A DNA stretch of 64,000 bases from Hymenobacter gummosus (GTDB lineage Bacteria; Bacteroidota; Bacteroidia; Cytophagales; Hymenobacteraceae). The stretch is taken from the NCBI RefSeq assembly GCF_003970915.1, contig NZ_RXOF01000003.1:1-64000 (forward strand), written 5' to 3'. The notes beneath the pieces were generated by a model. The model was not told the DNA's origin. It saw only the letters and a list, made by a program, of their open reading frames with translations, and did no database searches. Made by a program: the position numbers and the translations under genes. Shown piece by piece: positions 16,370 to 25,038 of the stretch (within the stretch, counting starts at the first letter, position 1; every line of letters starts with the position of its first letter).

Positions 16370-17422
16370 TTAGGAGTTACGCAGTTGCCAGATTGAGCAG
16401 ATAGGTCGGCTGGGGCAAATACGCACGGATGGCTTCTCGCAGCAGCAGTTTCTTGGCCTCATACCAACTGCGTCCCGTTTGTTGGCGCTGCACTTCCAGT
16501 CGTAGAAACGCCCGCAGCGCACAACAGATGTGGTTACGCTGGGCGCGGGCGGCCCGCACCTGGGCTTTCTCTACCCCGCAGCATTGCTTCAGCCCCCGGT
16601 GGTACTGCTCGATGCCCCAGGCCAAGTCGGCCAGCGGCCGGCGCTCGGCCTCGCTCAGCGCTGGTTCGCTGCTGGCCCAGTACTGGGCCGCGTCCGTGCC
16701 GCCGTCTGGGGCGGCCAACCGGAACACGCGAATGAAGCCGTAGCCGTTGAGCCAGACGCGGGCCCCGTCGGCGGGCACAGCACACTCCCGCAGCGGGCGT
16801 AGCTGCTGCCCATCGGGGTTGACCAGCCGGTTCGCATGCAGGCGGGTGAGCCAGCGCCAGCCGCAAGCGCGCACCAATTTCAGATTGGGCAAACTCGCGT
16901 ACCAACTATCGAACAAGACGCACGGGGGATGCAGCCCCCGCTGGTGGGCCGCCTGCACCAAGTGCTGAAAATGGTGGTTTTTGGTCAGGTGGTCGTGGGC
17001 CCTATCATAGAGACGGCAGTCGAGCGGCACCAGGCGCTGACCGTCGCTCCACAGTAGCGTGAGCAGGTTAATGCTCTGCACCACGGCGTGGTGTTTGCCC
17101 GACCAATGGCGCGTGACCAAGCCCATCTTGTGGGCGTAGGGCTTGTCCAGGGTCGTATCGTCGAGCATCAGCACGCCGGAACCGGGCCTGACCAACGCCT
17201 GCGCTTCCTGCCAGAGCGTGGCCGCATCCGGCTCCAAGCGGTGCAGCAAGCGCGTAAACGAATCGTGGGCCACCAGCCCCGTGGCAGTCGGATGCACGCG
17301 GGCGGCTTCTGTGCCACTCACCGCGACCGGGCTGGCCACTAAGAACTGAATGTAATCCTCGGCTACAACTTTGGGCGCGTTCATGCCTTAACTTACCAAA
17401 ATCTCAACTGCGTAACTCCTAA
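16370..17422. mobile_element. IS701/IS4-like element with 18-bp perfect inverted ends
   Basis: TTAGGAGTTACGCAGTTG (16370-16387) is the exact reverse complement of 17405-17422. The element is 1053 bp with a single intact transposase. No target duplication is visible (AGGC to the left, CTTC to the right), so one flank was probably deleted. The right end abuts a 5'-truncated gene. Confidence 0.85.
16377..17384 (-). CDS. IS701-family (DDE_5-type) transposase
   Basis: 335 residues, intact. It carries the signature LMLDDTTLDKPYAHKMGL followed by VTRHWSGKHHAVVQSINL, then CVLFDSWYASLPNL and, near the C-terminus, GIEQYHRGLKQCCGVEKAQ. These correspond to the first D, second D and catalytic E of DDE_5/IS701-like transposases. 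Start ATG 17384 and stop 16377 both lie close to the 18-bp terminal repeats, so the gene fills the element. The complete frame suggests that it could still be active. Confidence 0.85.
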   Translation of the reverse strand: MNAPKVVAEDYIQFLVASPVAVSGTEAARVHPTATGLVAHDSFTRLLHRLEPDAATLWQEAQALVRPGSGVLMLDDTTLDKPYAHKMGLVTRHWSGKHHAVVQSINLLTLLWSDGQRLVPLDCRLYDRAHDHLTKNHHFQHLVQAAHQRGLHPPCVLFDSWYASLPNLKLVRACGWRWLTRLHANRLVNPDGQQLRPLRECAVPADGARVWLNGYGFIRVFRLAAPDGGTDAAQYWASSEPALSEAERRPLADLAWGIEQYHRGLKQCCGVEKAQVRAARAQRNHICCALRAFLRLEVQRQQTGRSWYEAKKLLLREAIRAYLPQPTYLLNLATA

Positions 17423-17669
17423 CTTCCTGAACCAGGACGCTGCCCACCGCCTGCTGCGCCAGTACGTGCTGCCCAAGCCCACGCCGCAGCAGCAACGTAC
17501 CGCTTACCAGGAGCGGGTAACGCAGTTCAAGACCACCTTTGCCCGCAAATCGGACGAAAGCCTGCGGCAGATGCTCAGCAACGAAACCCTCGTGCCCGCA
17601 GCCCGGGAAGCCGCCCGGCAGCTGCTGCAGGCGCGCGGGCTGGCCCCCGCGCCTGCCTCGTCGGTCTGA
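17423..17669 (+). pseudogene. C-terminal fragment of an unknown gene, 5' end removed by the IS
   Basis: The frame enters directly from the IS701-like right end and reads NQDAAHRLLRQYVLPKPTP, then FARKSDESLRQMLSNETLV and AAREAARQLLQARGLAP, stopping at 17667-17669. The pattern 'KSDExLxxML…PAAxEAAxxLLxxRG' is a helical C-terminal tail found in many Bacteroidota proteins of unrelated function. It does not look like a SUKH C-terminus, so it is not the missing half of the gene broken at 953. Confidence 0.6.
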
Positions 17670-17731
17670 CAAGGGCGGCCCCGTATCCGCGCTCCGATTT
17701 TCAGGCTTCCAACCAGCTACTCAGCTTTTTC

Positions 17732-18739
17732 ATGCCCTCGTCACCTGCCGCCTTCGATTCGCGCTACTTCCCCGTCGACGACCAGCCGATTGCCTGGGGC
17801 AGCACCCTCGACGAAGCCAAGGCCCAACTGGAGCCGCCCGGCTGGCTGCCCTCCTACGGCGGCTGGCCCAACCTGCGCGGCCGCTGCCAGGCGGTGCTGG
17901 GCCTGCCGGCGGTGGAGTACAACCTGCGCGCCCCGGCCCGCCACAAGCCCATCGTGCAGGTCAGCTACGAGCTGGCCCCGCCGCCTGGGCACGCCGGCAG
18001 CGGCCCGGCCGAGCCGGCCTACTGGGTGCAGCCGCTGGCCCGGCTGCTGGGCCCGCCCACGCAGGCCGGCCCGACCGCGTTTGTGGGCGGCGGCTGGGGC
18101 AGCGTGGTCTACACGGCCAAGTGGGAAACGCCGCTGCTCAGCATTGGCCTGTCGGTCTACGGCGGGGTGCGGCAGGAGCAGTCGGGCCCGGCCGCGGCGG
18201 GGCTGTACTTCGACTGGCGGGACGTGCTGACGGCCGCCCGGCCCTTCTACGAGGCGGCGCTGGCGCAATCGGCGGCCCTGGCGGCGAGTTTCGCCAAGCT
18301 GAGCGCGCCCCCGCAGCTAGTTGACACCCAGTACCAGCAGGGCTATTCCTACCACGACAGCCCGCCCCTGCCGCTCGACGCGGCGGCTGAAACGCGCTGG
18401 CGCCAGTCGCAACGGGCCCTGTACCGGGAAGGTCTGCTCGAAACGCCCGCCCCGCTCCAGGGCCGCCTCGCCCCTACCCAGGTGGCCCTGTGGCGCGCCG
18501 CCGACCAAGCCGCCTGGGCCGTATCCACCACCTTCGACACCGTGCTGCTGCCCGATGCGGCCCCCGGCCCGGTGGAGCTGGTAACCCTGCACCCGGCCAA
18601 GGGCGGCGGCAACGTGCAGCTGATTCTGGCCGGCCTGAGCCTGCAGGATGCCTATAAGGCCCCGGCCCTGCCCAGGCTGGCCGCGGCCCTGGAGCAGGCC
18701 GGCATAGCCGTGCAGCGCCTCGAAGACCACGACTGCTAA
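17732..18739 (+). CDS. Conserved-looking hypothetical protein
   Basis: 335 residues, soluble, no signal peptide or membrane helix. The N-terminus reads FDSRYFPVDDQPIAWGSTL followed by many Trp/Gly/Pro-rich beta segments (GGWPNLRGRCQAVLGL, FVGGGWGSVVYTAKWETPLL); the C-terminus is helical. Codon and base use match a genuine gene. No family was recognised. It lies 85 bp upstream of the DUF5682 gene on the same strand and may be co-transcribed with it, but it is not a standard member of that cluster as far as can be judged. Confidence 0.6.
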   Translation: MPSSPAAFDSRYFPVDDQPIAWGSTLDEAKAQLEPPGWLPSYGGWPNLRGRCQAVLGLPAVEYNLRAPARHKPIVQVSYELAPPPGHAGSGPAEPAYWVQPLARLLGPPTQAGPTAFVGGGWGSVVYTAKWETPLLSIGLSVYGGVRQEQSGPAAAGLYFDWRDVLTAARPFYEAALAQSAALAASFAKLSAPPQLVDTQYQQGYSYHDSPPLPLDAAAETRWRQSQRALYREGLLETPAPLQGRLAPTQVALWRAADQAAWAVSTTFDTVLLPDAAPGPVELVTLHPAKGGGNVQLILAGLSLQDAYKAPALPRLAAALEQAGIAVQRLEDHDC

Positions 18740-18824
18740 AAACCCACCCTGGCGCCGGCAACCTCATTCCCTGGTTTCGCGCCGCCGCTGCCCCGCCCAT
18801 CTACCGACCTCCGCCCCTGCTCAT

Positions 18825-21149
18825 ATGCCTACCGATTTGCGCCTGTTCGGCATCCGCCACCACGGCCCTGGCAGCACCGCCTCCCTGCTCAAGGCCCTGG
18901 ACGAGTACCAGCCCGACGTGGTGCTGCTGGAATGCCCCGCCGATGGCGAAGCCGCCCTGGCCCTGACGGCCAACGCCGCCCTGCAGCCGCCCGTGGCCCT
19001 GCTGCTCTACAATCCCAAGCAGCACCGCCAGGCCACGTTTCTGCCCTTTGCCTACTTCTCGCCCGAGTGGCAAACGGCCCGGTGGTGCCAGCAGCACGGC
19101 GCCCACCTGCGCTGCTTCGATCTGCCCATGAGCCTGCGCTTCGCCCTGCCCGACGCGGTGGAGCAGCTGCCCGGCACGGCAGAACCAGTAGCCATGGAGG
19201 CGGAAGTTACCGCAGCCCCTGAAGACGCAGAACCTGCTTCGCCTGGCTCCCCCTCGCCTTTTTCGGAGAGGGGGGCGGGGGGTGAGGCTACGTGGCAGTA
19301 CGACCCCATTGCCCACCTGGCCCGCCTCGACGGCTACACCGACGGGGAGCGGTGGTGGGAAGCCCGCATCGAGCACTCGGCCGGCCACGCCGACGCCTTC
19401 GACGTGGTACTGCAGATGATGACGGCCCTGCGCGAGGAGCTGGCCCAGCCCGAATCGGAGGAGACGCTGCTGCGCGAGGCCTACATGCGCGAAACCCTGC
19501 GCGCCACCCTCCGGCAGGGCTACCAGCGGGTGGCCGTGGTGTGCGGGGCCTGGCACGCGCCGGTGCTGCGCCTCGAAGGCCTGCCGGGCTTCGCCAAGGA
19601 CGACAAAGCCCGGCTGAAAGGGCTCGGCAAGGTCAAGACCGAGGCCACCTGGGTGCCCTGGACCTACGAGCGGCTGGCCCGGCAGTCGGGCTACGGGGCG
19701 GGCGTGTTGTCGCCGGCCTGGTACGAGCTGCTGTTTGAGCAGCCCCACGAAACGGTGGTGACGCACTGGATGGTGCGGGCGGCCCACCTGCTGCGGGCGC
19801 AGCAGCTGGATGCCTCCTCGGCCCACGCCATCGGGGGGGTGCGGCTGGCCGAGGCGCTGGCGGCCGTGCGGGGGCTGGCCCTGCCCGGCATCGAGGAGCT
19901 GGAGGAGGCGGCGGTGAGCATCTTCGGCGGGGGCTACGCCGAGGCCCTGAGCCTGGTGCACCAGCAGCTGGTTATCGGCGAGAAGCTGGGCGAGGTGCCC
20001 GAGGAAGTGCCCGCCTCGCCCCTGCAGCAGGATTTGGCTCTGCAGCAGAAAACGCTGCGCCTCAAGCCCGAAGCCGGCGCAAAAACCCTCAGCCTGGACT
20101 TGCGCAAAGACCTTGATCTGGGCCGCAGCCACCTGCTGCACCGCCTCACGCTGCTGGGCATAGCCTGGGGTGAAGAGCAGGGCGTGACGGGCAAGAGCGG
20201 CACCTTCCACGAGGTGTGGGAGCTGCAGTGGCGGCCCGCCCTGGTGCTGCAGGTGCTCGAAGCCGGCCGCTGGGGCAACACCCTCCTGGCCGCCGCCTGC
20301 GGGGCCGCCCGGCACCAAGCCCAGCAGGCCACCGACCTCGGCCAGCTCAGCCAGCTGCTGCACCAGGCCCTGCAGGCCGACCTCGCCCCGGCCCTGCCCG
20401 CGCTGGTAGCCCGCCTCGAAACCCTCAGCGCCGACACCCACGACGTGGCCCGGCTGCTCACGGCCCTGCCCCCGCTGGTATCGGTGCTGCGCTACGGCAA
20501 CGTGCGCCGCACCGACGCCACGCAGGTAGCCCAGGTGGTGCACCACCTCGTGCCGCGCCTGTGCATCTCGCTGCCCCTGGCCGTCACTGGCCTCGATGTG
20601 GACGCCGCCCGGCCGCTGCTCACCCTCATCGAGGCGGCGCACCAGGCCCTGGCCCGCCTGCCCGAGGAGGCGCTGCAGCAGCCCTGGCGCGAGGCCCTGG
20701 CCGTGGTGGCCCGGCAGCCCCGCAGCAGCGGCCTGCTGGCCGGGGCCGCCACCCGCCTGCTCTTCGATGCCCAGCAGCTCAGCTTCGACGATACGGCCCG
20801 CCTGCTGGGCCTGGCTCTGGCCCCGGCTCAACCCACCGAGTACGCCACGGCCTGGATTGAAGGCTTCTTGCGCGGCTCGGGCCTACTACTGATTCACAAC
20901 CGTCAGCTCTTCGACTTGCTCGACCAGTGGCTGGGCCAGCTGCCCGAGGAGGTATTCCAGGAAACCGTGCCCCTACTGCGCCGCGCCTTCACCGATTTCA
21001 GCCCGCCCGAGCGGCAGCAGGTGCTGGCCCTGGCCGTCAGCGGCCCGGCCCCGGCCGCGGCGGCCGCCACCGTCGAGTTCGATTTGGCGCGTAGCCAGCG
21101 GGTAGTACCGGTGTTGCGGGAATTGTTGGGCTTAAGGGAGTTAGCCTGA
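18825..21149 (+). CDS. DUF5682 family protein
   Basis: 774 residues. The opening LRLFGIRHHGPGSTASLL, then VVLLECPADGEAAL and YNPKQHRQATFLPFAYFSPEWQ, are hallmarks of DUF5682. A conserved VVCGAWHAPVL segment follows at about residue 245. The C-terminal half is long and helical. Proteins of this family are normally encoded with a MoxR-type AAA ATPase and a CoxE-like VWA protein. Here the VWA protein is about 14 kb away on the other strand (34939-36057) and no MoxR gene is in the window. A 38-residue Ser/Pro/Gly insert around 125-165 is likely an unstructured linker. Confidence 0.8.
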   Translation: MPTDLRLFGIRHHGPGSTASLLKALDEYQPDVVLLECPADGEAALALTANAALQPPVALLLYNPKQHRQATFLPFAYFSPEWQTARWCQQHGAHLRCFDLPMSLRFALPDAVEQLPGTAEPVAMEAEVTAAPEDAEPASPGSPSPFSERGAGGEATWQYDPIAHLARLDGYTDGERWWEARIEHSAGHADAFDVVLQMMTALREELAQPESEETLLREAYMRETLRATLRQGYQRVAVVCGAWHAPVLRLEGLPGFAKDDKARLKGLGKVKTEATWVPWTYERLARQSGYGAGVLSPAWYELLFEQPHETVVTHWMVRAAHLLRAQQLDASSAHAIGGVRLAEALAAVRGLALPGIEELEEAAVSIFGGGYAEALSLVHQQLVIGEKLGEVPEEVPASPLQQDLALQQKTLRLKPEAGAKTLSLDLRKDLDLGRSHLLHRLTLLGIAWGEEQGVTGKSGTFHEVWELQWRPALVLQVLEAGRWGNTLLAAACGAARHQAQQATDLGQLSQLLHQALQADLAPALPALVARLETLSADTHDVARLLTALPPLVSVLRYGNVRRTDATQVAQVVHHLVPRLCISLPLAVTGLDVDAARPLLTLIEAAHQALARLPEEALQQPWREALAVVARQPRSSGLLAGAATRLLFDAQQLSFDDTARLLGLALAPAQPTEYATAWIEGFLRGSGLLLIHNRQLFDLLDQWLGQLPEEVFQETVPLLRRAFTDFSPPERQQVLALAVSGPAPAAAAATVEFDLARSQRVVPVLRELLGLRELA

Positions 21150-21237
21150 AATTGTCCAAAAACGCGCAGGATAATTCCGTACTAATCCGCGCCCAAAACC
21201 CGTAAAAATGCGGTGTGGTGGCGGTTTTTCGAGCTGC

Positions 21238-21245
21238 TACCTTTG
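21238..21245 (+). promoter_or_regulatory. TAnnTTTG -7 promoter element of the candidate sRNA
   Basis: TACCTTTG matches the Bacteroidota -7 consensus. It lies 5 bp before a long hairpin that ends in eight T, and more than 200 bp from the nearest coding start. No clear TTG -33 box is seen at the standard distance. Confidence 0.5.
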
Positions 21246-21249
21246 TAGT

Positions 21250-21332
21250 GAGCAGGCCGCCCGTCAAATGCGGCAACTGACGCAGCTTCAGGTGTGGGGC
21301 TGTGTCGTGACGGGTGGTCTGCTCTTTTTTTT
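21250..21332 (+). ncRNA. Candidate free-standing small RNA (~80 nt)
   Basis: A 17-bp closing stem (21250-21266 with 21308-21324; 15 Watson-Crick pairs and two G-U) encloses a 41-nt loop and is followed directly by eight T (21325-21332). A TAnnTTTG promoter element ends 5 bp before the stem, giving a predicted start within it. The unit lies between DUF5682 (plus) and the CrtA-like gene (minus) with no open frame of its own. It could be an sRNA, or merely a very long terminator for DUF5682; the promoter favours the former. Confidence 0.45.
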
Positions 21333-21483
21333 GTGCCTGGCCAGACGTGCATTCCCGCTTACCTGGCCTGGCCCCGAAGCGCTTACCGCCAGCGTTCAGC
21401 CCCGCTCTCCTGCTTTTCTGGTTTCGTCCTGCCGAGCACGTTGGTGCCTGTGCGGCGGTGGCTGACTGGCGCCCGGGCAGCGG

Positions 21484-22197
21484 CTACTGCACCGCGGTCA
21501 GCGGATTACGCCCATCCCAGCTCCCCTCGGCCCGCAGCACCCGGAAGCGGGCAAACAGCTCTTCCCCGTACCACCGCTCCTGCCGCGTGCGGCGCACCAC
21601 GTCGCGGTGCTGCCCGTCGTGCCGGGCCCCGTAGGCGTACTGCTGCATCAGCGCCACCGATTCCCAGAGGCTGAACGTGGCCTGCCGGATGATGGGCAGC
21701 TCGCCCAGCCCGATGGCGGCCAGCAGCCCCGGCGCGGCGGCTACGGCCCGGCTCACCGGCGGCACGGCCCGCCAGAAGCTCCAGGCCCGCAGCGGCCGGA
21801 TACTGGCCCGCGTCAGCACGGCCACGGGCCCGTCCGAAGCGTCTGTTGCCCCTTCTGCAGCGGCCGCCGCGAAGGGGGCGGCGCCGGCCCAGCGCCCGTG
21901 GGCCTGCAGGGGCTGCAGGTAGGCCGTCCACAACTCGGCGGCGCGCTGCTGGTAGGCCTGCCAGGCCGGGTGCGTGGCAAAAAACCGCTCGGCGGCGGCT
22001 TCGTCGTCCCACTCGGCCATGAAGCCGTAGCGCTGCAGGTTGGGGCGCAGCCCGAAATCGAAGCCCGAACCCAGCAGCTTGGCGAAGCGCAGCCCCGGCA
22101 CCCGGCGCAGCTGCGGCGGCACCGTGCCCATGCGGGCCAGGGCCCAGCGGCGGCTGTCGGGGCGCACGGTGATGATGGAAAGCGTGGTGAGAGGCAA
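21484..22197 (-). CDS. CrtA-like (spheroidene monooxygenase-like) protein
   Basis: About 237 residues. The features RRWALARMG, FAKLLGSGFDFGLRP, EWDDEAAAERFFATHP, VAVLTRASIRPLR, FWRAVPPVSR and GLGELPIIRQATFSLW follow the layout of spheroidene monooxygenase CrtA, a carotenoid-oxidising enzyme. The GTG at 22245 lies inside a perfect terminator hairpin, so TTG 22197 (LPLTTLSIITV) is preferred. Hymenobacter species are usually red from oxidised carotenoids, which fits, but no other carotenoid gene is nearby. The exact substrate is unknown. Confidence 0.7.
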   Translation of the reverse strand: MPLTTLSIITVRPDSRRWALARMGTVPPQLRRVPGLRFAKLLGSGFDFGLRPNLQRYGFMAEWDDEAAAERFFATHPAWQAYQQRAAELWTAYLQPLQAHGRWAGAAPFAAAAAEGATDASDGPVAVLTRASIRPLRAWSFWRAVPPVSRAVAAAPGLLAAIGLGELPIIRQATFSLWESVALMQQYAYGARHDGQHRDVVRRTRQERWYGEELFARFRVLRAEGSWDGRNPLTAVQ

Positions 22198-22239
22198 CGG
22201 ACGAAGCGGGTAAGCGGGAAACGGGCGGAGTGGCAAATT

Positions 22240-22285
22240 GCCCACAAAAAAGGGACGGAATAACTTCCGTCCCTTTTTTGTGGGC
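22240..22285. terminator. Perfect 21-bp palindrome with A/T tracts, bidirectional terminator
   Basis: Arms 22240-22260 and 22265-22285 are exact complements around a TAAC loop, with a T6 run on each strand inside the stem. It lies 5' of the CrtA-like gene and just after the stop of the minus-strand pyridoxamine-oxidase-like gene, so it mainly terminates the latter. Confidence 0.75.
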
Positions 22286-22293
22286 AGGCAAAG

Positions 22294-22809
22294 CTAGCGG
22301 GCTTTTACCTGCGCGTGCTGGTTCACGTCGTCGTCCTTGCTTTTTTCGCCGGTTACCACGGCGCGCACGTAGGCGTAGGCCTGGCTCAACACCGAGCTGG
22401 GCGAATCCCAGTACTCGGCCTTTTCGATGACGATTTTCAGGATGCGGATGCTCGGGTCGTCCTTGCCCTTGGGAAACCAGGCGCGCATCGGCTCCGACCA
22501 CAGCTCGTTGATTTTGGCCTGGTCGTGGTACACCGAGGCGGTGCCGGTGACGGAGGCGTACACATTGTCTTCGGGGTTGGAGTAGCTCAGGTTCACGCTG
22601 TCGTCGCGGCGTACCTCGAATACCTTGGCCGAGTCGGCGTCGGTGAAGAACAGCAGGGAGCCGTCGTGCTCGGGCTTGATGGTGTACATCGGGCGCGAGT
22701 GCAGCTGGCGCTGCTCGTCGGTGGTGGTGAGCATGGCAATGCGCACGTCCTTGATTTTCTCGAACAGCTTGGAGAGGTCGTGCGTTACGGGCGTTTTTTC
22801 GGAGGCCAT
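22294..22809 (-). CDS. Pyridoxamine 5'-phosphate oxidase-fold general stress protein
   Basis: 171 residues beginning MASEKTPVTHDLSKLFEKI. The split-barrel pattern is clear: IAMLTTTDEQRQLHSRPM, LLFFTDADSAKVFEV, VNLSYSNPEDNVYASVTG, then WSEPMRAWFPKGKDDPSI and VIEKAEYWDSPSS. This matches the general stress protein 26 branch of PNPOx-like FMN-binding proteins. ATG 22809 is chosen because homologous sequence begins there; the frame extends further upstream without similarity. A strong terminator follows the stop. Confidence 0.85.
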   Translation of the reverse strand: MASEKTPVTHDLSKLFEKIKDVRIAMLTTTDEQRQLHSRPMYTIKPEHDGSLLFFTDADSAKVFEVRRDDSVNLSYSNPEDNVYASVTGTASVYHDQAKINELWSEPMRAWFPKGKDDPSIRILKIVIEKAEYWDSPSSVLSQAYAYVRAVVTGEKSKDDDVNQHAQVKAR

Positions 22810-23017
22810 GAGGCGGGTGTTTTGGTGTGGAATCAATAGGGAAAAGTACCCCGGCTTACGGGCGGGGCGGCGGCCGGGTTGGGCCGCGCTCATAACTATT
22901 AGCGGGTCAAGTTTGTACTCTCCCCGGCCAGCTGAGCCGCAGCGGCGGCCACCGCTACGGCTTTCTGCGGCCCTATTCCCTTCAGCTATCAGCCGCGGCC
23001 GCGCGGCGGCCCCGCCC

Positions 23018-23611
23018 GTGAACTTCCTCGCCCACCTCGTTCTTTCCGGCCCCCACGACGCCGATTTGCTTTTCGGCAACTTCGCCGCCGAAGCCGTGCG
23101 CGGCCGCGCCGCCGTGGCCGCCTATCCGCCCGCCGTGCAGCGCGGCATCCGCCTGCACCGCCTCATCGACTCGTTTACCGACGCGCACCCGGTGGTGCGC
23201 CGCAGCACGGCCCGCCTGCGCGAGGCCGGCCTGGGCAAGTGGGCCGGCGTGGTGGCCGACGTGGGCTACGACCACCTGCTGGCCCGCCACTTCGCGCGCT
23301 ACCACTACGATGCCGCCGAGCCGCTGCCCGCCTTTGCCCAGCGCATGTACGCGCTGCTGCACCAGCGCCGCCACGAGCTGCCCGAGCGCCTGCAGCACAT
23401 GCTGCACCACATGCGCGCGGGCGACTGGCTGAGCGGCTACGCCGACCCCGAAGGGCTGAAACGTGCTCTGCTGGGCCTGAGCCGGCGGGTGCCCGGCGCG
23501 GAGGTGCTGGCCACCGGCGGGGCCGCGTTCCTGGCCGAGCGGGCCGCCTACGAGGCCGATTTTGAGGCTTTCTGGCCGGAGCTACGGGCAGCCGCGGCCG
23601 AAATTCATTAG
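23018..23611 (+). CDS. Acyl carrier protein phosphodiesterase (AcpH-like)
   Basis: 197 residues from GTG 23018 (NFLAHLVLSGPHDADLL, the standard AcpH opening). Further landmarks are GNFAAEAVRG, GIRLHRLIDSFTDAHP with the acidic residues of the HD-like metal site, VVADVGYDHLLARHF, and MRAGDWLSGYADPEGL. The family hydrolyses the 4'-phosphopantetheine prosthetic group from holo-ACP in lipid metabolism. The GTG is the only sensible start, because upstream in-frame codons run into the leader of the divergent stress-protein gene. Confidence 0.85.
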   Translation: MNFLAHLVLSGPHDADLLFGNFAAEAVRGRAAVAAYPPAVQRGIRLHRLIDSFTDAHPVVRRSTARLREAGLGKWAGVVADVGYDHLLARHFARYHYDAAEPLPAFAQRMYALLHQRRHELPERLQHMLHHMRAGDWLSGYADPEGLKRALLGLSRRVPGAEVLATGGAAFLAERAAYEADFEAFWPELRAAAAEIH

Positions 23612-23709
23612 TGGCCGGCGGCCCCGGCCGGAGCTGGACCACGGCCTGATGCTGCCGGAATCATCGTGAACGAACCCGGCCCGGGCGCTTTGCCGCCCCG
23701 GCTACCTTG

Positions 23710-24759
23710 TTACTTGCCGGTGTCGCCCTTGGTTTTGGCCAGGTACTCGTCGGTGGCCTGCACGATGGCCTTCTGGGCGGCCGACAACTTGCCCGTCGTG
23801 CCCACGCGGGCGTGGTAGCGCTGCAGCTCCTGGTTGACTTGCCGCAGGCTGGCCTTCACCTCGGTGCGCAGCTTCTTGCTATCGGGCGGCCCCGCCGGGG
23901 CAGCCAGCTGTTGCAGGGCCCGCACGGCCCGGGCCAGCCCGGCGCCGGCAGTGATGCGCTCCGCCAACGCGGCATCGTTCAGGAGCCGGGCGGCTTCGCC
24001 GCGGTCGAATTCGTCGTTGGCCAGCCCTTCGCTCAGCCGGCTTGCCGAGGGCGCTGCCACGGCCGGCGGGGTTGTGGCAATATCGTACCCGAGCAGGGTG
24101 CTGGTCAGGTTGGTCAGCGTAGCGCTGTGGGCGGCCACCTGGGCCTGCGCCTGGGCCGGGTCCTGCTGACTCCACCACGCGCCGTCGCGCAGCTCTTCGC
24201 TGATGCGCTGCACCTGCTCCTGGGCAGCTGGGGACAAGGCCATGGTTTGCAGGGCGTCCGTTACTGCTCCCCGCAGAAACACCTCCTGGTAGCTTTTCAC
24301 GGTGAGGCGGGTGAGCTGCCGGGCATCTTCGCGCTGCTGGGCTGCGGCCTGCTGGGCATCCTGCGCGGGCTGGGCCAGCCGTTTGCGCTGCTGCTCCTGC
24401 GCCAGCTGGGCAATCTGCTCGTTGGCCTGCTGCTCGGCCTGCTCCTGCCGCTGCTTGTCCTCGGCTGCCTGCTGGCCATTGCGCAGGCGCATCCACAGCA
24501 GTTGCTGCTGCATCTGCCGCTGCATCTGCGCTTGGCTGCGCAGCGCCTGCTGCTGCTGATTGCGCATCATCTGCTGCTGCATCATCTGCATCTGCTGGGC
24601 CTGCTGCCGCTGAAAATTCTGCCGCGCCAGCTGCTGGCTCTGTTGCTGCATCTGCATGGGGCTGGGGCCGATGCGCGGCGGCGCGGGCGTGTAGCTGGGC
24701 CGGTACTGCGCCACCACCGACAAGGGTAAGGACAGAAATGCTAGTAGAGGAAGCTTCAT
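23710..24759 (-). CDS. Exported glutamine-rich helical protein, function unknown
   Basis: 349 residues with a signal peptide (MKLPLLAFLSLPLSVVA). Residues about 35-145 are extraordinarily rich in Gln, Met, Arg and Ala, with runs such as QQAQQMQMMQQQMMRNQQQQ and a predicted long coiled coil. The C-terminal half is a helical domain of ordinary composition (TRLTVKSYQEVFL, ending YHARVGTTGKLSAAQKAIV). No family was recognised. It is a monocistronic minus-strand gene; the coiled coil suggests a periplasmic structural or scaffold role (inference). Confidence 0.7.
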   Translation of the reverse strand: MKLPLLAFLSLPLSVVAQYRPSYTPAPPRIGPSPMQMQQQSQQLARQNFQRQQAQQMQMMQQQMMRNQQQQALRSQAQMQRQMQQQLLWMRLRNGQQAAEDKQRQEQAEQQANEQIAQLAQEQQRKRLAQPAQDAQQAAAQQREDARQLTRLTVKSYQEVFLRGAVTDALQTMALSPAAQEQVQRISEELRDGAWWSQQDPAQAQAQVAAHSATLTNLTSTLLGYDIATTPPAVAAPSASRLSEGLANDEFDRGEAARLLNDAALAERITAGAGLARAVRALQQLAAPAGPPDSKKLRTEVKASLRQVNQELQRYHARVGTTGKLSAAQKAIVQATDEYLAKTKGDTGK

Positions 24760-25038
24760 AAGAACAAATGAAAGTGGCCGAGCAAGTTACAGTTAATTGA
24801 CCACAGCGGTGGCAGCGGCGCTGCGGGCGGCCGCTACTTTCCGCGGCCGGCCCGGACTACGGGCCGGGTTGCCCATTCTGGCCGGCTTACCCGCTATTTC
24901 GCCCCGATGCCTGCATTCGTCGTCCAACCCGTGTACTCCCTGCTGGTCAGCTGGCACGGCTAACAGCCGTCTTCCCAATACCCAAAAACAGGGCCCCGTT
25001 TGCGGTTAATCAACTCTGAGTGGCCGGCCCGGGCGGGC

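Noticed and set aside
871-17669. The whole 953-17422 region as a single composite transposon in one gene
   Set aside because: The sequences on the two sides (SUKH N-terminus and a helical C-terminal tail) are not halves of one protein, and the ends belong to different element families.
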